Counted from the stretch's first letter, positions 10,944 to 19,199 are shown. The stretch: 20,543 nt of DNA from Lingula anatina (GCF_001039355.2 NW_019775994.1:3354-23896), one strand, 5' to 3'. Program-made: numbers and translations. The notes: generated by a model not told the origin, from the letters alone.

Positions 10944-11105
10944 CTGTTTATCTCTAGATACTCTGACAGCACCAACACTGGCACAACATCGTTCATTCCG
11001 TTGACCCACAAGCGTCAAAAGTTGACGTTTCTGGCACGAGCTTGATACCACACAACGTCTCGCATCCGTGTGACGTCGTATTGTCCCGCCTTGCATAGGT
11101 TCAGC
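10944..11105 (-). other. Possible first (leader) exon of the channel gene
   Basis: On the minus strand a good donor, GATAAACAG/GTGAGA, sits at 10944/10943. The sequence above it (to about 11105) is clearly richer in CpG than the AT-rich surroundings. A 92-codon frame crosses the donor but shows no recognisable domain. If real, it would splice about 2.5 kb down to the acceptor at 8483. Its 5' end is a guess based on the CCAAT pair at 11108-11119. It could equally be part of an unrelated transcript or a chance CpG patch. Confidence 0.25.
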
Positions 11106-11119
11106 TTCCAATGACCAAT
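11071..11119 (-). promoter_or_regulatory. Possible promoter: two CCAAT boxes and a CRE-like site
   Basis: Two CCAAT pentamers at 11108-11112 and 11115-11119 (read as ATTGG on the minus strand) sit just above a CRE-like TGACGTCG at 11071-11078. No TATA box is evident. The arrangement would suit a minus-strand start feeding the donor at 10944. This is motif reading only. Confidence 0.25.
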
Positions 11120-11943
11120 GATAGATCTACGTTATTTTCTCAAGGCTGCAAACTAAATCACATTCATTTTGAAAAACCTTGGTATATGTGTTCAGTGGTC
11201 GATCTTCATTTGATTTTGCTTAGGCAGACGAAGTAATGCATGTGCGCTAGTACGATAAGACACAGGTATATCATATAAACTCATAACTTTATTAATAAAA
11301 TATTAGTTTGCTTTCATCCATATTGTCAACCGGAATGTAATTAATGGAAGCTGCCGGCGTAGAGGCATTTCTGAGATGACACCGTCTTCAATGCTGGCTT
11401 CACAAACAATGTACGAAGGTGATTTAAAGGCGAAGGTTATCAACTCGCAGTGGAAGACCTTTGAATAAACAGCAATTATCTTAAGAACAAAAAATCTGTT
11501 CAAAATTTAAAAAAGCAATTCTTGTAATTGATTGGCATAACTGTTGTCTACATTAGATGCATGAGATATAATGATCAAATTGATGTTTGGTACATCTTAT
11601 GAGAAAAGTAAATACCAGAGCATATGATATATGCTGTGTTTGTTAAACAAGGCTTATTTGATTGTGCGGAGCAAATTTTCTCAAACAGAAAAAGGGGGAG
11701 GGGGGGTATACTATCCGAAAATGCCCCAAAGTTATATATTCTGTAAAGCTACTTATCTTTCCTAATTCAATGACAGAACTAATAAAATGGTACATTGTGT
11801 TGATACCTGTGTTTTTCTTTCTGAAATATATGACACAGTCATCTAAGTGACTAGCCAGTCATTTAAAACTTAATTATTTAATTAACAAGGCAGCAAAGCT
11901 GTCAAATGTACAGACAAAAAGCAGACAATAACAATGCACAAAA
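11120..11943. other. Gene-free intergenic sequence
   Basis: No coding exon or repeat of note apart from a G-rich run (GGGGGAGGGGGGG) near 11694-11706. Open frames of 62-66 codons on both strands have no domain or splice support. Confidence 0.5.
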
Positions 11944-12109
11944 CAGAGGCGTAACCAGACCTTTAAAAATTGTACGCACAGATTTTGAAAATTCCCAGGT
12001 ACGATTATATTCCTTGAAAAATACACTAAATTAATGGAGAATAATATCATGGTTGGCTCAAAAAATTGTACGCACAGTGCATCCGTGCGTATGCCTGGTT
12101 ACGCCCCTG
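11944..12109. mobile_element. hAT-like MITE, family with CAG-GGCGTAACCAG ends
   Basis: The left end CAGAGGCGTAACCAGAC and the reverse complement of the right end, CAGGGGCGTAACCAGGC, agree at 15 of 17 bases. A 17-bp exact direct repeat, AAAAATTGTACGCACAG, is present near each end (11965-11981 and 12062-12078). CAG...CTG termini and the ~166-bp size are typical of hAT-derived MITEs. No 8-bp target duplication is visible, and the base at about 12111, beside the right end, is an N. A second partial copy lies at 18651-18760. Confidence 0.75.
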
Positions 12110-12238
12110 CNATATATGCTAAAAAGTGAAAAAGGTCGAACTTGACCTGCGTTTTCTGAATATTAGTCAGCTCTGTAAATATAAAGCCAAAAAGTAAAAT
12201 TGCCTTCCACTTATGGTGTTAACGCTGAAAGTGCACGG

Positions 12239-12275
12239 TGACGGCGACATGATCGGCGACGGCGACGGCGACGAC
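12239..12275. repeat. GGCGAC hexamer minisatellite
   Basis: GTGACGGCGACATGATC followed by three GGCGAC units and GACGAC. It immediately precedes a perfect hairpin (12294-12323). The antisense reading gives Ser-Pro repeats, but that frame looks spurious. Confidence 0.75.
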
Positions 12276-12293
12276 AGACGCAGGTGATGGCAA

Positions 12294-12323
12294 TATGTAC
12301 AGACACATCTGTGTCTGTACATA
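12294..12323. repeat. Perfect 14-bp inverted repeat (hairpin)
   Basis: TATGTACAGACACA at 12294-12307 is followed by TC and the exact reverse complement at 12310-12323. No T-run follows that would suggest a terminator, and this is eukaryotic sequence. It may be the core of a small palindromic element together with the adjacent GGCGAC repeat. Confidence 0.8.
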
Positions 12324-12864
12324 AAAATGGTATAAAACATTGTATACAAGTTCTGGGATTGGTCAATCAATGATATTGGAGTAGGGGAAAATTTCTTTTT
12401 TATCGGAGAAAATTTTTATAGAGCAGGAAAATCCCATACATGTTATGTTTAACAGAAATATTCTATTCATCTGCTTTTCAACATTAATTCAATGAGTCCT
12501 CTGTCCACTAGACCATCAAGTCAGAGTGATATTGATGTGTCCAATTCAAACAAATGTACTTCTAAAAATAATGAATGGTCAATAAGTAAATGAACTGGCA
12601 TGCATATGAATGAATAAAACTAATGATTAATGTGGGGAGTATTTTCATTTACTAGTATATCTGTATGTACAATGTATGTCTATTTTGTTCCTGATATTTC
12701 CATAATTTCACTGTATCATGAACATATTATATACACTGCTTGTAGAATATAGCAGCCATCCAAGTACTAATGAAAATTCAATATCACCTTTGTTGAAAGA
12801 ATAAAGAATTTTTGTATCTATCACAGTCAGGCATATTGGATTATCAGCATTTTTGCATACAAAC
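12324..12864. other. Intergenic sequence below the lysine-rich gene
   Basis: Nothing gene-like is seen. If the poly(A) signals at 12888-12901 are used, the lysine-rich gene's transcript ends close to the upper edge of this stretch. Confidence 0.4.
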
Positions 12865-13275
12865 AATGAATTTTTTCTTACTTTTCATTTATTTATTTAT
12901 TTTTTGTCTGCAGAACTGTGGCAATTTGATATGATGTTTCCAAAGATCTGTAAACAATTTTAGCTGTAAACAACTTTCAGCAACAGTTTCAATTATTCAA
13001 AAAGCCCGTGTTCTAGAAATACTTGTACACGAGCCAATTTTAACATGGTACAGATGTTAAGACATCTACAGTTCACTTTATATATAAGTTGAATCCACTG
13101 CTATCCTGAATGTATATACAAGACTTGAAGAGTTATGAACAATTTAACATACTATTTAAATATTAACAGCAAGAATTACATTTTATGTTACAGCACAGAA
13201 GTGTTAGCTATTTTCAAGTGCACAAGTTCATAGTGAAAAAATGTACAGGATAAGCTATGCCATATTTGCCACATT
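12865..13275 (-). other. Predicted 3' untranslated region of the lysine-rich gene
   Basis: It follows the stop codon at 13276-13278 on the minus strand. Three overlapping AATAAA hexamers (12888-12893, 12892-12897, 12896-12901) would place cleavage near 12865-12880. A separate AATAAA overlaps the stop codon itself. The end point is therefore approximate. Confidence 0.4.
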
Positions 13276-13280
13276 TTATT
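13275..13280 (-). promoter_or_regulatory. AATAAA hexamer containing the stop codon
   Basis: On the minus strand the last codons read GAA TAA AAT, so the canonical poly(A) hexamer AATAAA spans the stop codon TAA at 13276-13278. Whether it is used is unknown; cleavage here would leave a 3' UTR of only some 10-30 nt. Confidence 0.4.
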
Positions 13281-13553
13281 CTGCTTCTTCTGCGGCTGCT
13301 GCAGCTGCAGCAGCTGCTGCCTTTTCTTCCTCTAAACGCTTGTTCCGTTCTTCCTCTTCTCTTATTGAGTCCATGGCTGTTTTCCAGTGGTGCATCCACA
13401 CTGCTACATGAACTTCCAAAGGAGGGGGTGGAAGAACTTCCTCCTCATCATCTCCTATTCCTTTCTCTGCTTTGTCCCCCTTTGCCTTTCCTTTAGCATC
13501 TTTTTTGTCTCCGTCTTTTTCTTTGTCTCTTCCTTTGGGGCTTTTGCCACCAT
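13276..13553 (-). CDS. Last coding exon of the lysine-rich protein
   Basis: The acceptor TTTCGTTTTTCTAACACAG ends at 13554. The exon enters in phase 1 (split GAT codon) and encodes 92 residues to the TAA at 13276-13278. Order: K/D/G-rich linker with KSPKGRDKEK, an acidic-proline stretch DDEEEVLPPPP, the block LEVHVAVWMHHWKTAMDSIR, a charged helix EEEERNKRLEEEK, then ten alanines and EEAE. The alanine tract is encoded by mixed GCA/GCT/GCC codons, so it is not a simple trinucleotide expansion. Confidence 0.85.
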
Positions 13554-14937
13554 CTGTGTTAGAAAAACGAAACTGCAATCAACATATCACATCATGATGT
13601 ACAGGTACATCTTAATAACAGAACTTATTTAAAAATATGGAGCATGCAATTGTTTAGTTGATCAAATCAAACAGCTGAATGGATGTAGTAATTCACAAAC
13701 ATGCTATATCAAACATAATTTGATGAAACCAAGGACATATCTTATATCTTATACATCTTTGATGAAACAAACATTGTTTTTCAAAATTGTCACCAGGATC
13801 CTGGTTACAATTACTATATCTTCTACTGATAATCATTTAAAAGCAAGATAAAATGTATGTATGTATGTATGTATATAAGTACAAAATGATGAGAGTTTTT
13901 AAAGCAGAACAGAAATTGAAAACAAATAATGAGACACACAAAAAGATTAACTGATGAACATAAACCAAGCTACCAATGCAACCAAACAAGAACTTTGAAA
14001 GATTAACTGATTAAACAGCCAGATACTGGGAGAGAAAACAGGTTTTCCTAATTATGAATCTGCACCTACAGTCTTAAAGCAAACTTTGAAATAATATTAT
14101 GTTAATATTTACACATTTCAAAGTAGTTTTGTAATAATTTTTCATAAATATAAGAAAGATTAATAAAAATCCACTACAGCCAGGGAATCATTGCTACATA
14201 AAAGGGCATGTACTACAATAGTAGCATTTTGTCACATATAACAACAACCATGGAGATGTTAGGAAATTATATAATGAATATACCTCTGGGACTCTTCTTT
14301 GTCTTGTTAGTAGCTGGTGTTAAAACAAAAATACAAATAAGGTTAATTATCAAATAGTGTGCATTATCAAATAGTGCCTTCAAGTGTGTTTAGTTAATAA
14401 AGGTTTACTGTAAAAGGGAAAAATATTTGCATGTCTTTGATCAAAGTGCTACATATTCATGTATGAGTATCCCCAAACTCGATATACCAACTTAAAACAT
14501 TTGTGATAGCAACAATTGTCACCTTTTCCAGCATCCTTGTCCTTCTTCTTGGCAGAATCTTTTCTGCCTTTTCCATCTTTTTTCCCATCCTTAAAAGAGA
14601 ATATATTTAAATCTTTAAACCTACTCACAGTGTTTGCCTTTTAGAAAAATTAGTTGTTGGACCTAAAGTTCAGCCATCTTGAAAAGTAGCTGGCTCGAAA
14701 TGTCTGCTGGGTGAGAAAACTTCTCAGCCCGTTCTGAAAGTTGTCAGCCCCTGGCAGACGGTCCAGCCTTAATTTCTAACACTGCCTACTCAGATAATAT
14801 ACATACCGCTCTACTTGACTCATGCTAAATAATGCTTTTTTTAATGTGCATCATCAAAATCTCTTGTTATTACAAAAAAAAAAAACAAAAAAAAAAAAAA
14901 AGGTACTAGTAGATATGCGACAGTACTAGTAGATATA

Positions 14938-15004
<67 letters not shown>

Positions 15005-16555
15005 TACCAAGCAGAGAACCAACCTTCTTTGTTTCTGAGGCATTAGATGGGCTCTTTGACCCTGCATCTGAGCTCTCTTTCATGTAGACATTCTCAAACA
15101 CAAACTCTCCCTCTAGGAAATCTTCCAATGGTACTATGAAGCGTGCCAGTGTGGTGTATTCTGGTGGTAGGTGGCGCAATTCTTGCTCTGGCTCACCTTT
15201 CTTTTTCCCTTTCTTTGGGTCACCTTTCCCAGCAGCACCCTAGAAATTTGAAAAATTAAATTTTTAATAAAAAATGTAAAATTACATGTACGTGTACACA
15301 GTAAGTATGAGTGTGTGCTGTTATTAGATATTTTAGGTTCAATAAAAGATGCAATAAAAGTATCTTTTTTCAATATTCAAGTGTGCAGTGCAGTGTCAAA
15401 TGTTTATCATCATTTCTTTATAAATGTGCAGTAAACCAGGATAGATATAAGAACACACAATTTAACAATTGGTTCAATCTATATGAAAAAGTTTTACAGG
15501 CAGTCATATATATATATAACCCATTATGTACATTGGTGTATAAACCTGTTGGAAGACAAGTACATATACATAGAAGCAGCTATACACTACACATCCACTG
15601 TATCAATAACACATGTGCCCTCTTAACTCAAACTTACTGATTATACCAAATGTGAGTGCAAATATATATACTAAAATATTTCAGAACCTTACCTTCAAAG
15701 AATTAGCTTGTTTTTTGTTCTTTTAGAGAAAGCATGGAAGCACACAGGAAAGAGATAACATACAAAATACAGTAGATAATGTTAGAAGATACAGTTGTAT
15801 CAAATGCAAGACACACAGATATTAAAATAAGTATTACATAACATTTTCATAAGAAACTGTGAAAGAGTAAAAAAATTCTGATGTCAATCACACCTGATTT
15901 TCAGAGTTCTATAACTCTTTAATTTACAGGGCATGCAGGACCATAGCCAGCAATTTCAAAAGGGGGGTTCTTTTTCTGAAAAAGTGGACCTTTTTCCATA
16001 AAAACTTCATGTACATGGATCAAATTTTACCCAGAGTGGACCTTTTGCTAGCAAAAGGGGTGGTTCTTTCTAACCACACGAACCCCCCCTGGCTACGGGC
16101 CTGGCATGGCTGTCACCATGCAAGTACAACATGTGTAGAAGAGAGTTGCCATTTGTTTTATGGTGCAGTAAACAACAAGCATGCAATTGCTATCTGTGAC
16201 ATATTTTGGCTCCAAAGTTACATTGTACAAAGCATCTTTTATCTCGTATTTTGATGCATGTCAAAAGACATCTACACTACTAGCAGTGGTGATGACCTGC
16301 AGTTAGAGCATTATTTTTACTTTATAGTAAGGGACCTCTGTACAGTAGTTAGGGTGATTCACATTTGCATTCTCTAAAAGCTTAATGCGTGCAATTTGAT
16401 ATCAATAAAATTCTGAGAAAATCAAGAATGCCTACTTTATCTTTTCCCTTTTCATCCTTTTTCTCTTCTTTCTTTTTGTCCTTTTTCTCTCCCTTCCCTC
16501 CTTTAGCAGAGCCTGCCCTGCTCCCTTCTTCTTCCTCTACAGGGTAAGACAGAAT
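13276..16555 (-). CDS. Lysine/glutamate-rich protein of unknown family, C-terminal six exons (245 codons)
   Basis: Coding exons on the minus strand, in order: 16436-16555, 15693-15719, 15024-15239, 14523-14589, 14284-14313 and 13276-13553. Every boundary is GT-AG, the phases agree throughout (0, 0, 0, 1, 1) and the last exon ends in TAA. The visible 245 residues begin mid-protein (ILSYPVEEEE), so the N-terminal part lies upstream. There are long KKDKKKEEKK-type charged linkers and one folded-looking block, LPPEYTTLARFIVPLEDF then LEGEFVFENVYMK. A second block, LPPPPLEVHVAVWMHHWK, leads into an E/R-rich helix and an Ala10 tract near the end. I do not recognise the family. Lysine-rich linkers between small conserved blocks are common in axonemal proteins (for example SPAG17 and hydin types), so a ciliary role is a guess. 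The introns have accumulated several DNA transposons. Confidence 0.8.
13854..13877. repeat. (TATG)n microsatellite
   Basis: About five TATG/GTAT units in the intron between the last two coding exons. Confidence 0.85.
14284..14313 (-). CDS. 30-nt microexon of the lysine-rich protein
   Basis: The acceptor TTTTGTTTTAACACCAG ends at 14314 and the donor CCCAGAG/GTATAT falls at 14284/14283. It enters and leaves in phase 1, encoding TNKTKKSPR plus split Ala and Gly codons. It can be skipped without changing frame. Confidence 0.7.
14523..14589 (-). CDS. 67-nt exon of the lysine-rich protein
   Basis: The acceptor TCTCTTTTAAG ends at 14590 and the donor GGAAAAG/GTGACA falls at 14523/14522. It starts in phase 0 and ends in phase 1. 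It encodes DGKKDGKGRKDSAKKKDK and a few more residues of the lysine-rich linker. Confidence 0.75.
14628..14784. mobile_element. 157-bp hAT MITE with perfect 8-bp target duplication
   Basis: The termini CAGTGTT...AACACTG are flanked on both sides by CCTACTCA (14620-14627 and 14785-14792). An 8-bp duplication with CAG/CTG ends is diagnostic of the hAT superfamily. Beyond the outer 7 bases the terminal repeats are only loosely similar (TTAGAAATT against TTTTAGAAAAATTAG). It has no coding capacity. It lies in the intron between exons 15024-15239 and 14523-14589, starting only about 40 bp from the acceptor at 14590. Confidence 0.88.
14873..14999. repeat. A-rich tract, 20-bp duplication and (TA)n microsatellite
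   Basis: A run of A broken by one C (14873-14901) is followed by two 20-bp units with core TACTAGTAGATATRCGA (14904 and 14924). A (TA) run of about 59 bp fills 14941-14999 and ends about 25 bp from the donor of exon 15024-15239. The length of such a TA run is likely to vary between individuals. Confidence 0.92.
15024..15239 (-). CDS. 216-nt exon of the lysine-rich protein, with its best conserved-looking block
   Basis: The acceptor AAATTTCTAG ends at 15240 and the donor AAAGAAG/GTTGGT (rather weak at +3 to +5) falls at 15024/15023. Phase 0 at both ends, 72 codons. A K/G-rich start leads into LRHLPPEYTTLARFIVPLED and then FLEGEFVFENVYMKE, which looks like a folded domain edge. A Ser-rich linker ending ETKK follows. 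A frame that reads past the donor into the TA microsatellite is an intron read-through, not coding. Confidence 0.82.
15693..15719 (-). CDS. 27-nt microexon of the lysine-rich protein
   Basis: The acceptor CTTTCTCTAAAAG ends at 15720 and the donor TTTGAAG/GTAAGG falls at 15693/15692. Phase 0 at both ends, encoding NKKQANSLK. It fits the flanking frames exactly and could be skipped without a frameshift. The donor is good, the acceptor moderate, so it may be a cassette exon or, less likely, a chance match. Confidence 0.55.
15936..16103. mobile_element. 168-bp MITE with CAGG...TAGCCAG ends, probably hAT-derived
   Basis: The left end CAGGACCATAGCCAG and the reverse complement of the right end, CAGGCCCGTAGCCAG, match at 13 of 15 bases. 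A G-run and GTTC follow inside each end. GCATG occurs directly outside both ends (15931-15935 and 16104-16108), a possible truncated or shifted target duplication. Inside, AGTGGACCTTTT occurs twice. It lies in the intron between exons 16436-16555 and 15693-15719. Confidence 0.75.
16436..16555 (-). CDS. Most upstream visible exon of the lysine-rich protein (120 nt)
   Basis: The acceptor TTTTTTTCTTTAG ends at 16556 and the donor GATAAA/GTAGGC falls at 16436/16435. Forty codons in phase 0: ILSYPVEEEEGSRAGSAKGG, then an almost pure K/E/D stretch. It begins inside the protein, since there is no start codon and a strong acceptor precedes it. No further exon is evident up to 20543, where the large transposon fills most of the presumed intron. 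Confidence 0.72.
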
Positions 16556-16803
16556 CTAAAGAAAAAAATTAATAATGATTCATCAATAATGAATGCAGTT
16601 TGATAATTTTATCATCTTCTGATATTTAACATATGTGCACACCCCATAGACCCCATTGCTAGAACAAATCCACCACTTTGCTTGAGCTCTCTCAACAGAA
16701 CTCTGGACCAAAATTTACTCAATTTAGAATACTGCTGACTAAAATCATTGAGCATTGCCAACCAAATTTTTGTGTTTTCGTTTATTGCTACTCNTAAGCG
16801 ACA
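16556..16803. other. Presumed intron sequence between exon 16436-16555 and the large transposon
   Basis: No exon could be placed here. A minus-strand frame of about 60 codons (16612-16793) is open up to the N at 16794, but it has no donor in the phase the next exon needs. Confidence 0.45.
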
Positions 16804-17289
16804 TACGGTAAAGTGCCAAGAATTTCGAACGGCTCTTGAATTTCGAACGATCTTAAAATCGGCCGTCTGGAGTTTTTTCTGGACCATGAATTTCGGCCAG
16901 TAAGCAATTTTGCGCTATCTTGATTTCGTGAATTTCGTACACCTTAAAATCGGCCACCGGCTATTTTCGCGCTTATAAAGATCTAACAGTCGGCAATGTT
17001 GTCCTAGCGTACCTTTACCTGAGTACTACGTGTGCGGCCCAAGGAGCAAGATAACGATCGGTACAGTTAGTTAAGGACGCTAAACAACATCGTCATATCC
17101 ATTCATTCAGATAACAGGAGAATCTATTAACAGTTGTACTGTCAGACTATTGTTTCTTTACCGCAGTATTCGGTGTGAGATAGCGATCGGTAGTTTTGCT
17201 GAGGCGCACGATAGCATTGTTAACAGTAGAGACTTCAGTAACAGAACAAAGAGCAATATTAAGAGCTGCAATAAAGATTACCATTATTG

Positions 17290-17640
17290 CTTTCTTGTCT
17301 CGCTCAGATCGTTCACGATCTCCCGCTGACGATCTTCCGCTAATGAAGTCCCTTGAAATGTACAAATGAAATGAAAAATATTTTTAAAAATTATAAATTC
17401 CATTGGGGAGGGAGGGTTAAAAACAACCGAGAACGATCTCCGGCTGACGATCTTCCGCAAACGAAAGCCACTGAACGAGTATGAGCTTTCTCGTTTCACT
17501 CGGATTGCGAACGATCTCCCGCTGACGATACGAAAATTGCGTTCTTGTCTCGCCCTTTGGCTTACGAAGTCTTTTTAAAAAATATGAAAATTGCCTCCTG
17601 GTCTCTCTCGGATTGCGAACGATCTCTCGCTGAAAATTTG
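17290..17640. repeat. Degenerate tandem repeat, first cluster (four units)
   Basis: The core CGATCTCCCGCTGACGATC recurs with changes at about 17316, 17434, 17512 and 17620. Units include TTGTCTCGCTC before the core and AACGAAGTCCCTTGAACGA after it, giving a loose 75-110-bp period. The minus strand stays open across several units (17417-17659), producing repeated QREIVRNPSETRK-like peptides. I read this as a by-product of the repeat. Confidence 0.7.
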
Positions 17641-17944
17641 AAATTTTCCTTTTTGTCAATCAGCTTTGTCAGTTGCCGTGCGTATGAAGGCCCGGAAGGT
17701 GTCCCCTTTCACAAATTGCCCTGTAGTTTGCTTAGTGTTTTGTGCCGCATGAAGGCCACTCTTGTCACTGCTGCATACGGCATGGAATGTGTATCTTAAA
17801 GTTCATAGAAACATTTTATTGTGTTTTGTAAGCTTTAGGAAGTAGTTTCGTCGTGACTGAATATCAGCGTACACTACAAAGTACAGTAGTACCATTCATC
17901 TGTGACGCATCATAAAAGCTAGGTACGTCAAATTACTCTAAGAA

Positions 17945-18060
17945 AATTTCTTACAACGTCCACGGCTGTCCCGACAAGCCAAGACTTTGAAAATATAGGC
18001 CGTCCGGTGATGTCAGCGGCCGTCCAAATGACGGCTGGACGGTTCGCTGGGAAAAGCCTT
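17945..18060. repeat. Patch with repeated GGCCGTCC motifs
   Basis: CCACGGCTGTCC, TAGGCCGTCCGG, GCGGCCGTCCAA and GACGGCTGGACGG occur in about 110 bp, in mixed orientations. It may be an end of another decayed transposon nested in the large element; the boundaries are not clear. Confidence 0.35.
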
Positions 18061-18650
18061 GCTCAGAAGGGTATATTTATTTAACTAGGGGCTTACTGAC
18101 ATCACCCATCTTACATGCGGGTGCATGCCTGCCAAAATTATATTAAAGGATAAAATTGTAATATATCTAAGTTTAATTGTTTGTAAATTTTGTAAAAATT
18201 GCCCATGCCACCCCGTTAGTTTGGAGGGTTAAGCTGGATCAAGTCCGTGTCAAAATTCTTTGAAGCTTTGCAGGAAAAATCAATCTTCCTTTGTTTCTCT
18301 GGCTCCTTGTTTAGCCCGATGATCAGATTTATCTAGTGCCCCCAGATCTGCTGGAGTACCTCAAGGCTCTTTGAAAATAACACACAGGTAGATTTTTATC
18401 TGAGATAAATATCGCGTTCGATACACTCAAGACAAAAGCTACCTGTGAGCTGAAGGGCACTTTGCCCTCTAATTAAGAGGTAAAGCAAGTTCCAACTAGA
18501 TGGATGATTAAGATCCGACTTCAGATGGTAACTAGCATTGTTTACCTCAGTTCTGTGAAAGCAAACGAGAAGGGTGTCAGAACAATTGTGCATATATAAA
18601 TTATACAGAGAATTTGTACATTCAGGTGACGTTAACTTATAATCGAAGGG

Positions 18651-18760
18651 AATTTTCGATAATATTCCTTGAAAAGTACAATAGATTTATAGAGAATAAT
18701 CATGGTTGGCCAAAAAATTATAGTGTAGTGTATCCGTGCGTATGCCTGGTTACGTCCCTG
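18651..18760. mobile_element. Fragment of the 11944-12109 MITE family
   Basis: About 105 bp match the right-hand two thirds of the 11944-12109 element, in the same orientation, ending in ATGCCTGGTTACGTCCCTG. The left terminus is missing or too decayed to see. It is nested inside the large transposon, so this MITE family was probably active after that element existed. Confidence 0.72.
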
Positions 18761-18779
18761 TCGCAAACCATATCCTGCT

Positions 18780-18985
18780 GACTACATGAAAATTGCCTTC
18801 TAGCATGGACAAAAAGTCCAAGCTTCTATGCTTGCTCGGATCGCTGACGATCTCTTGCTGACGAATACAGTAACGAAGTCCCTTGAACTAGTGTGGAAAT
18901 TGGCTTATTGTTGCGCTCAGATCGCTCACGATCTCCCATTGACGATCTTCCAGTCCCTTGAACGAATATAAAAACTGCCTTTTTC
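18780..18985. repeat. Degenerate tandem repeat, second cluster (two units)
   Basis: Two further units of the 17290-17640 repeat, with cores at about 18848 and 18929, each followed by a GTCCCTTGAAC segment. About 1.1 kb of other sequence, including the MITE fragment, separates the clusters. They may once have been continuous. Confidence 0.65.
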
Positions 18986-19130
18986 GGTTTACTTTAGATT
19001 ACCTATCTCTCGCGTTTGTTTGAAGATGGTTTCAATGACAAAACGTACACGCTTTTCAAATGCGTACATTGACGCAACTATGCGCCAGGAAATCAGTTGC
19101 TGCTGCTGGTCAAGATTGGGTTGCCTGAGC

Positions 19131-19175
19131 AAAAAAAAAAAAAAAAAAAAAAAAAAACGCCCTGCACCCCCCCCC
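19131..19175. repeat. A27 run followed by a C9 run
   Basis: Twenty-seven A, then CGCCCTGCA and nine C. It lies inside a 190-codon frame (19020-19592), where it reads as polylysine. This argues that the frame is fortuitous and prone to slippage. Confidence 0.92.
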
Positions 19176-19199
19176 AAACCTAGTATATTTGATCGCAGA

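Noticed and set aside
13257-13632. Leu/Pro/Phe-rich plus-strand frames opposite the last coding exon
   Set aside because: They are antisense shadows of the lysine/alanine-rich coding exon on the minus strand.
14841-15179. 112-codon minus-strand frame joining exon 15024-15239 to a run of Tyr-Ile repeats
   Set aside because: The Tyr-Ile part is a translation of the intronic (TA)n microsatellite; the exon ends at the GT donor at 15023.
16612-16887. 91-codon minus-strand frame that might be a further upstream exon
   Set aside because: It crosses the N at 16794 and runs into the transposon end. It also offers no donor in phase 0, which the exon at 16436-16555 requires.
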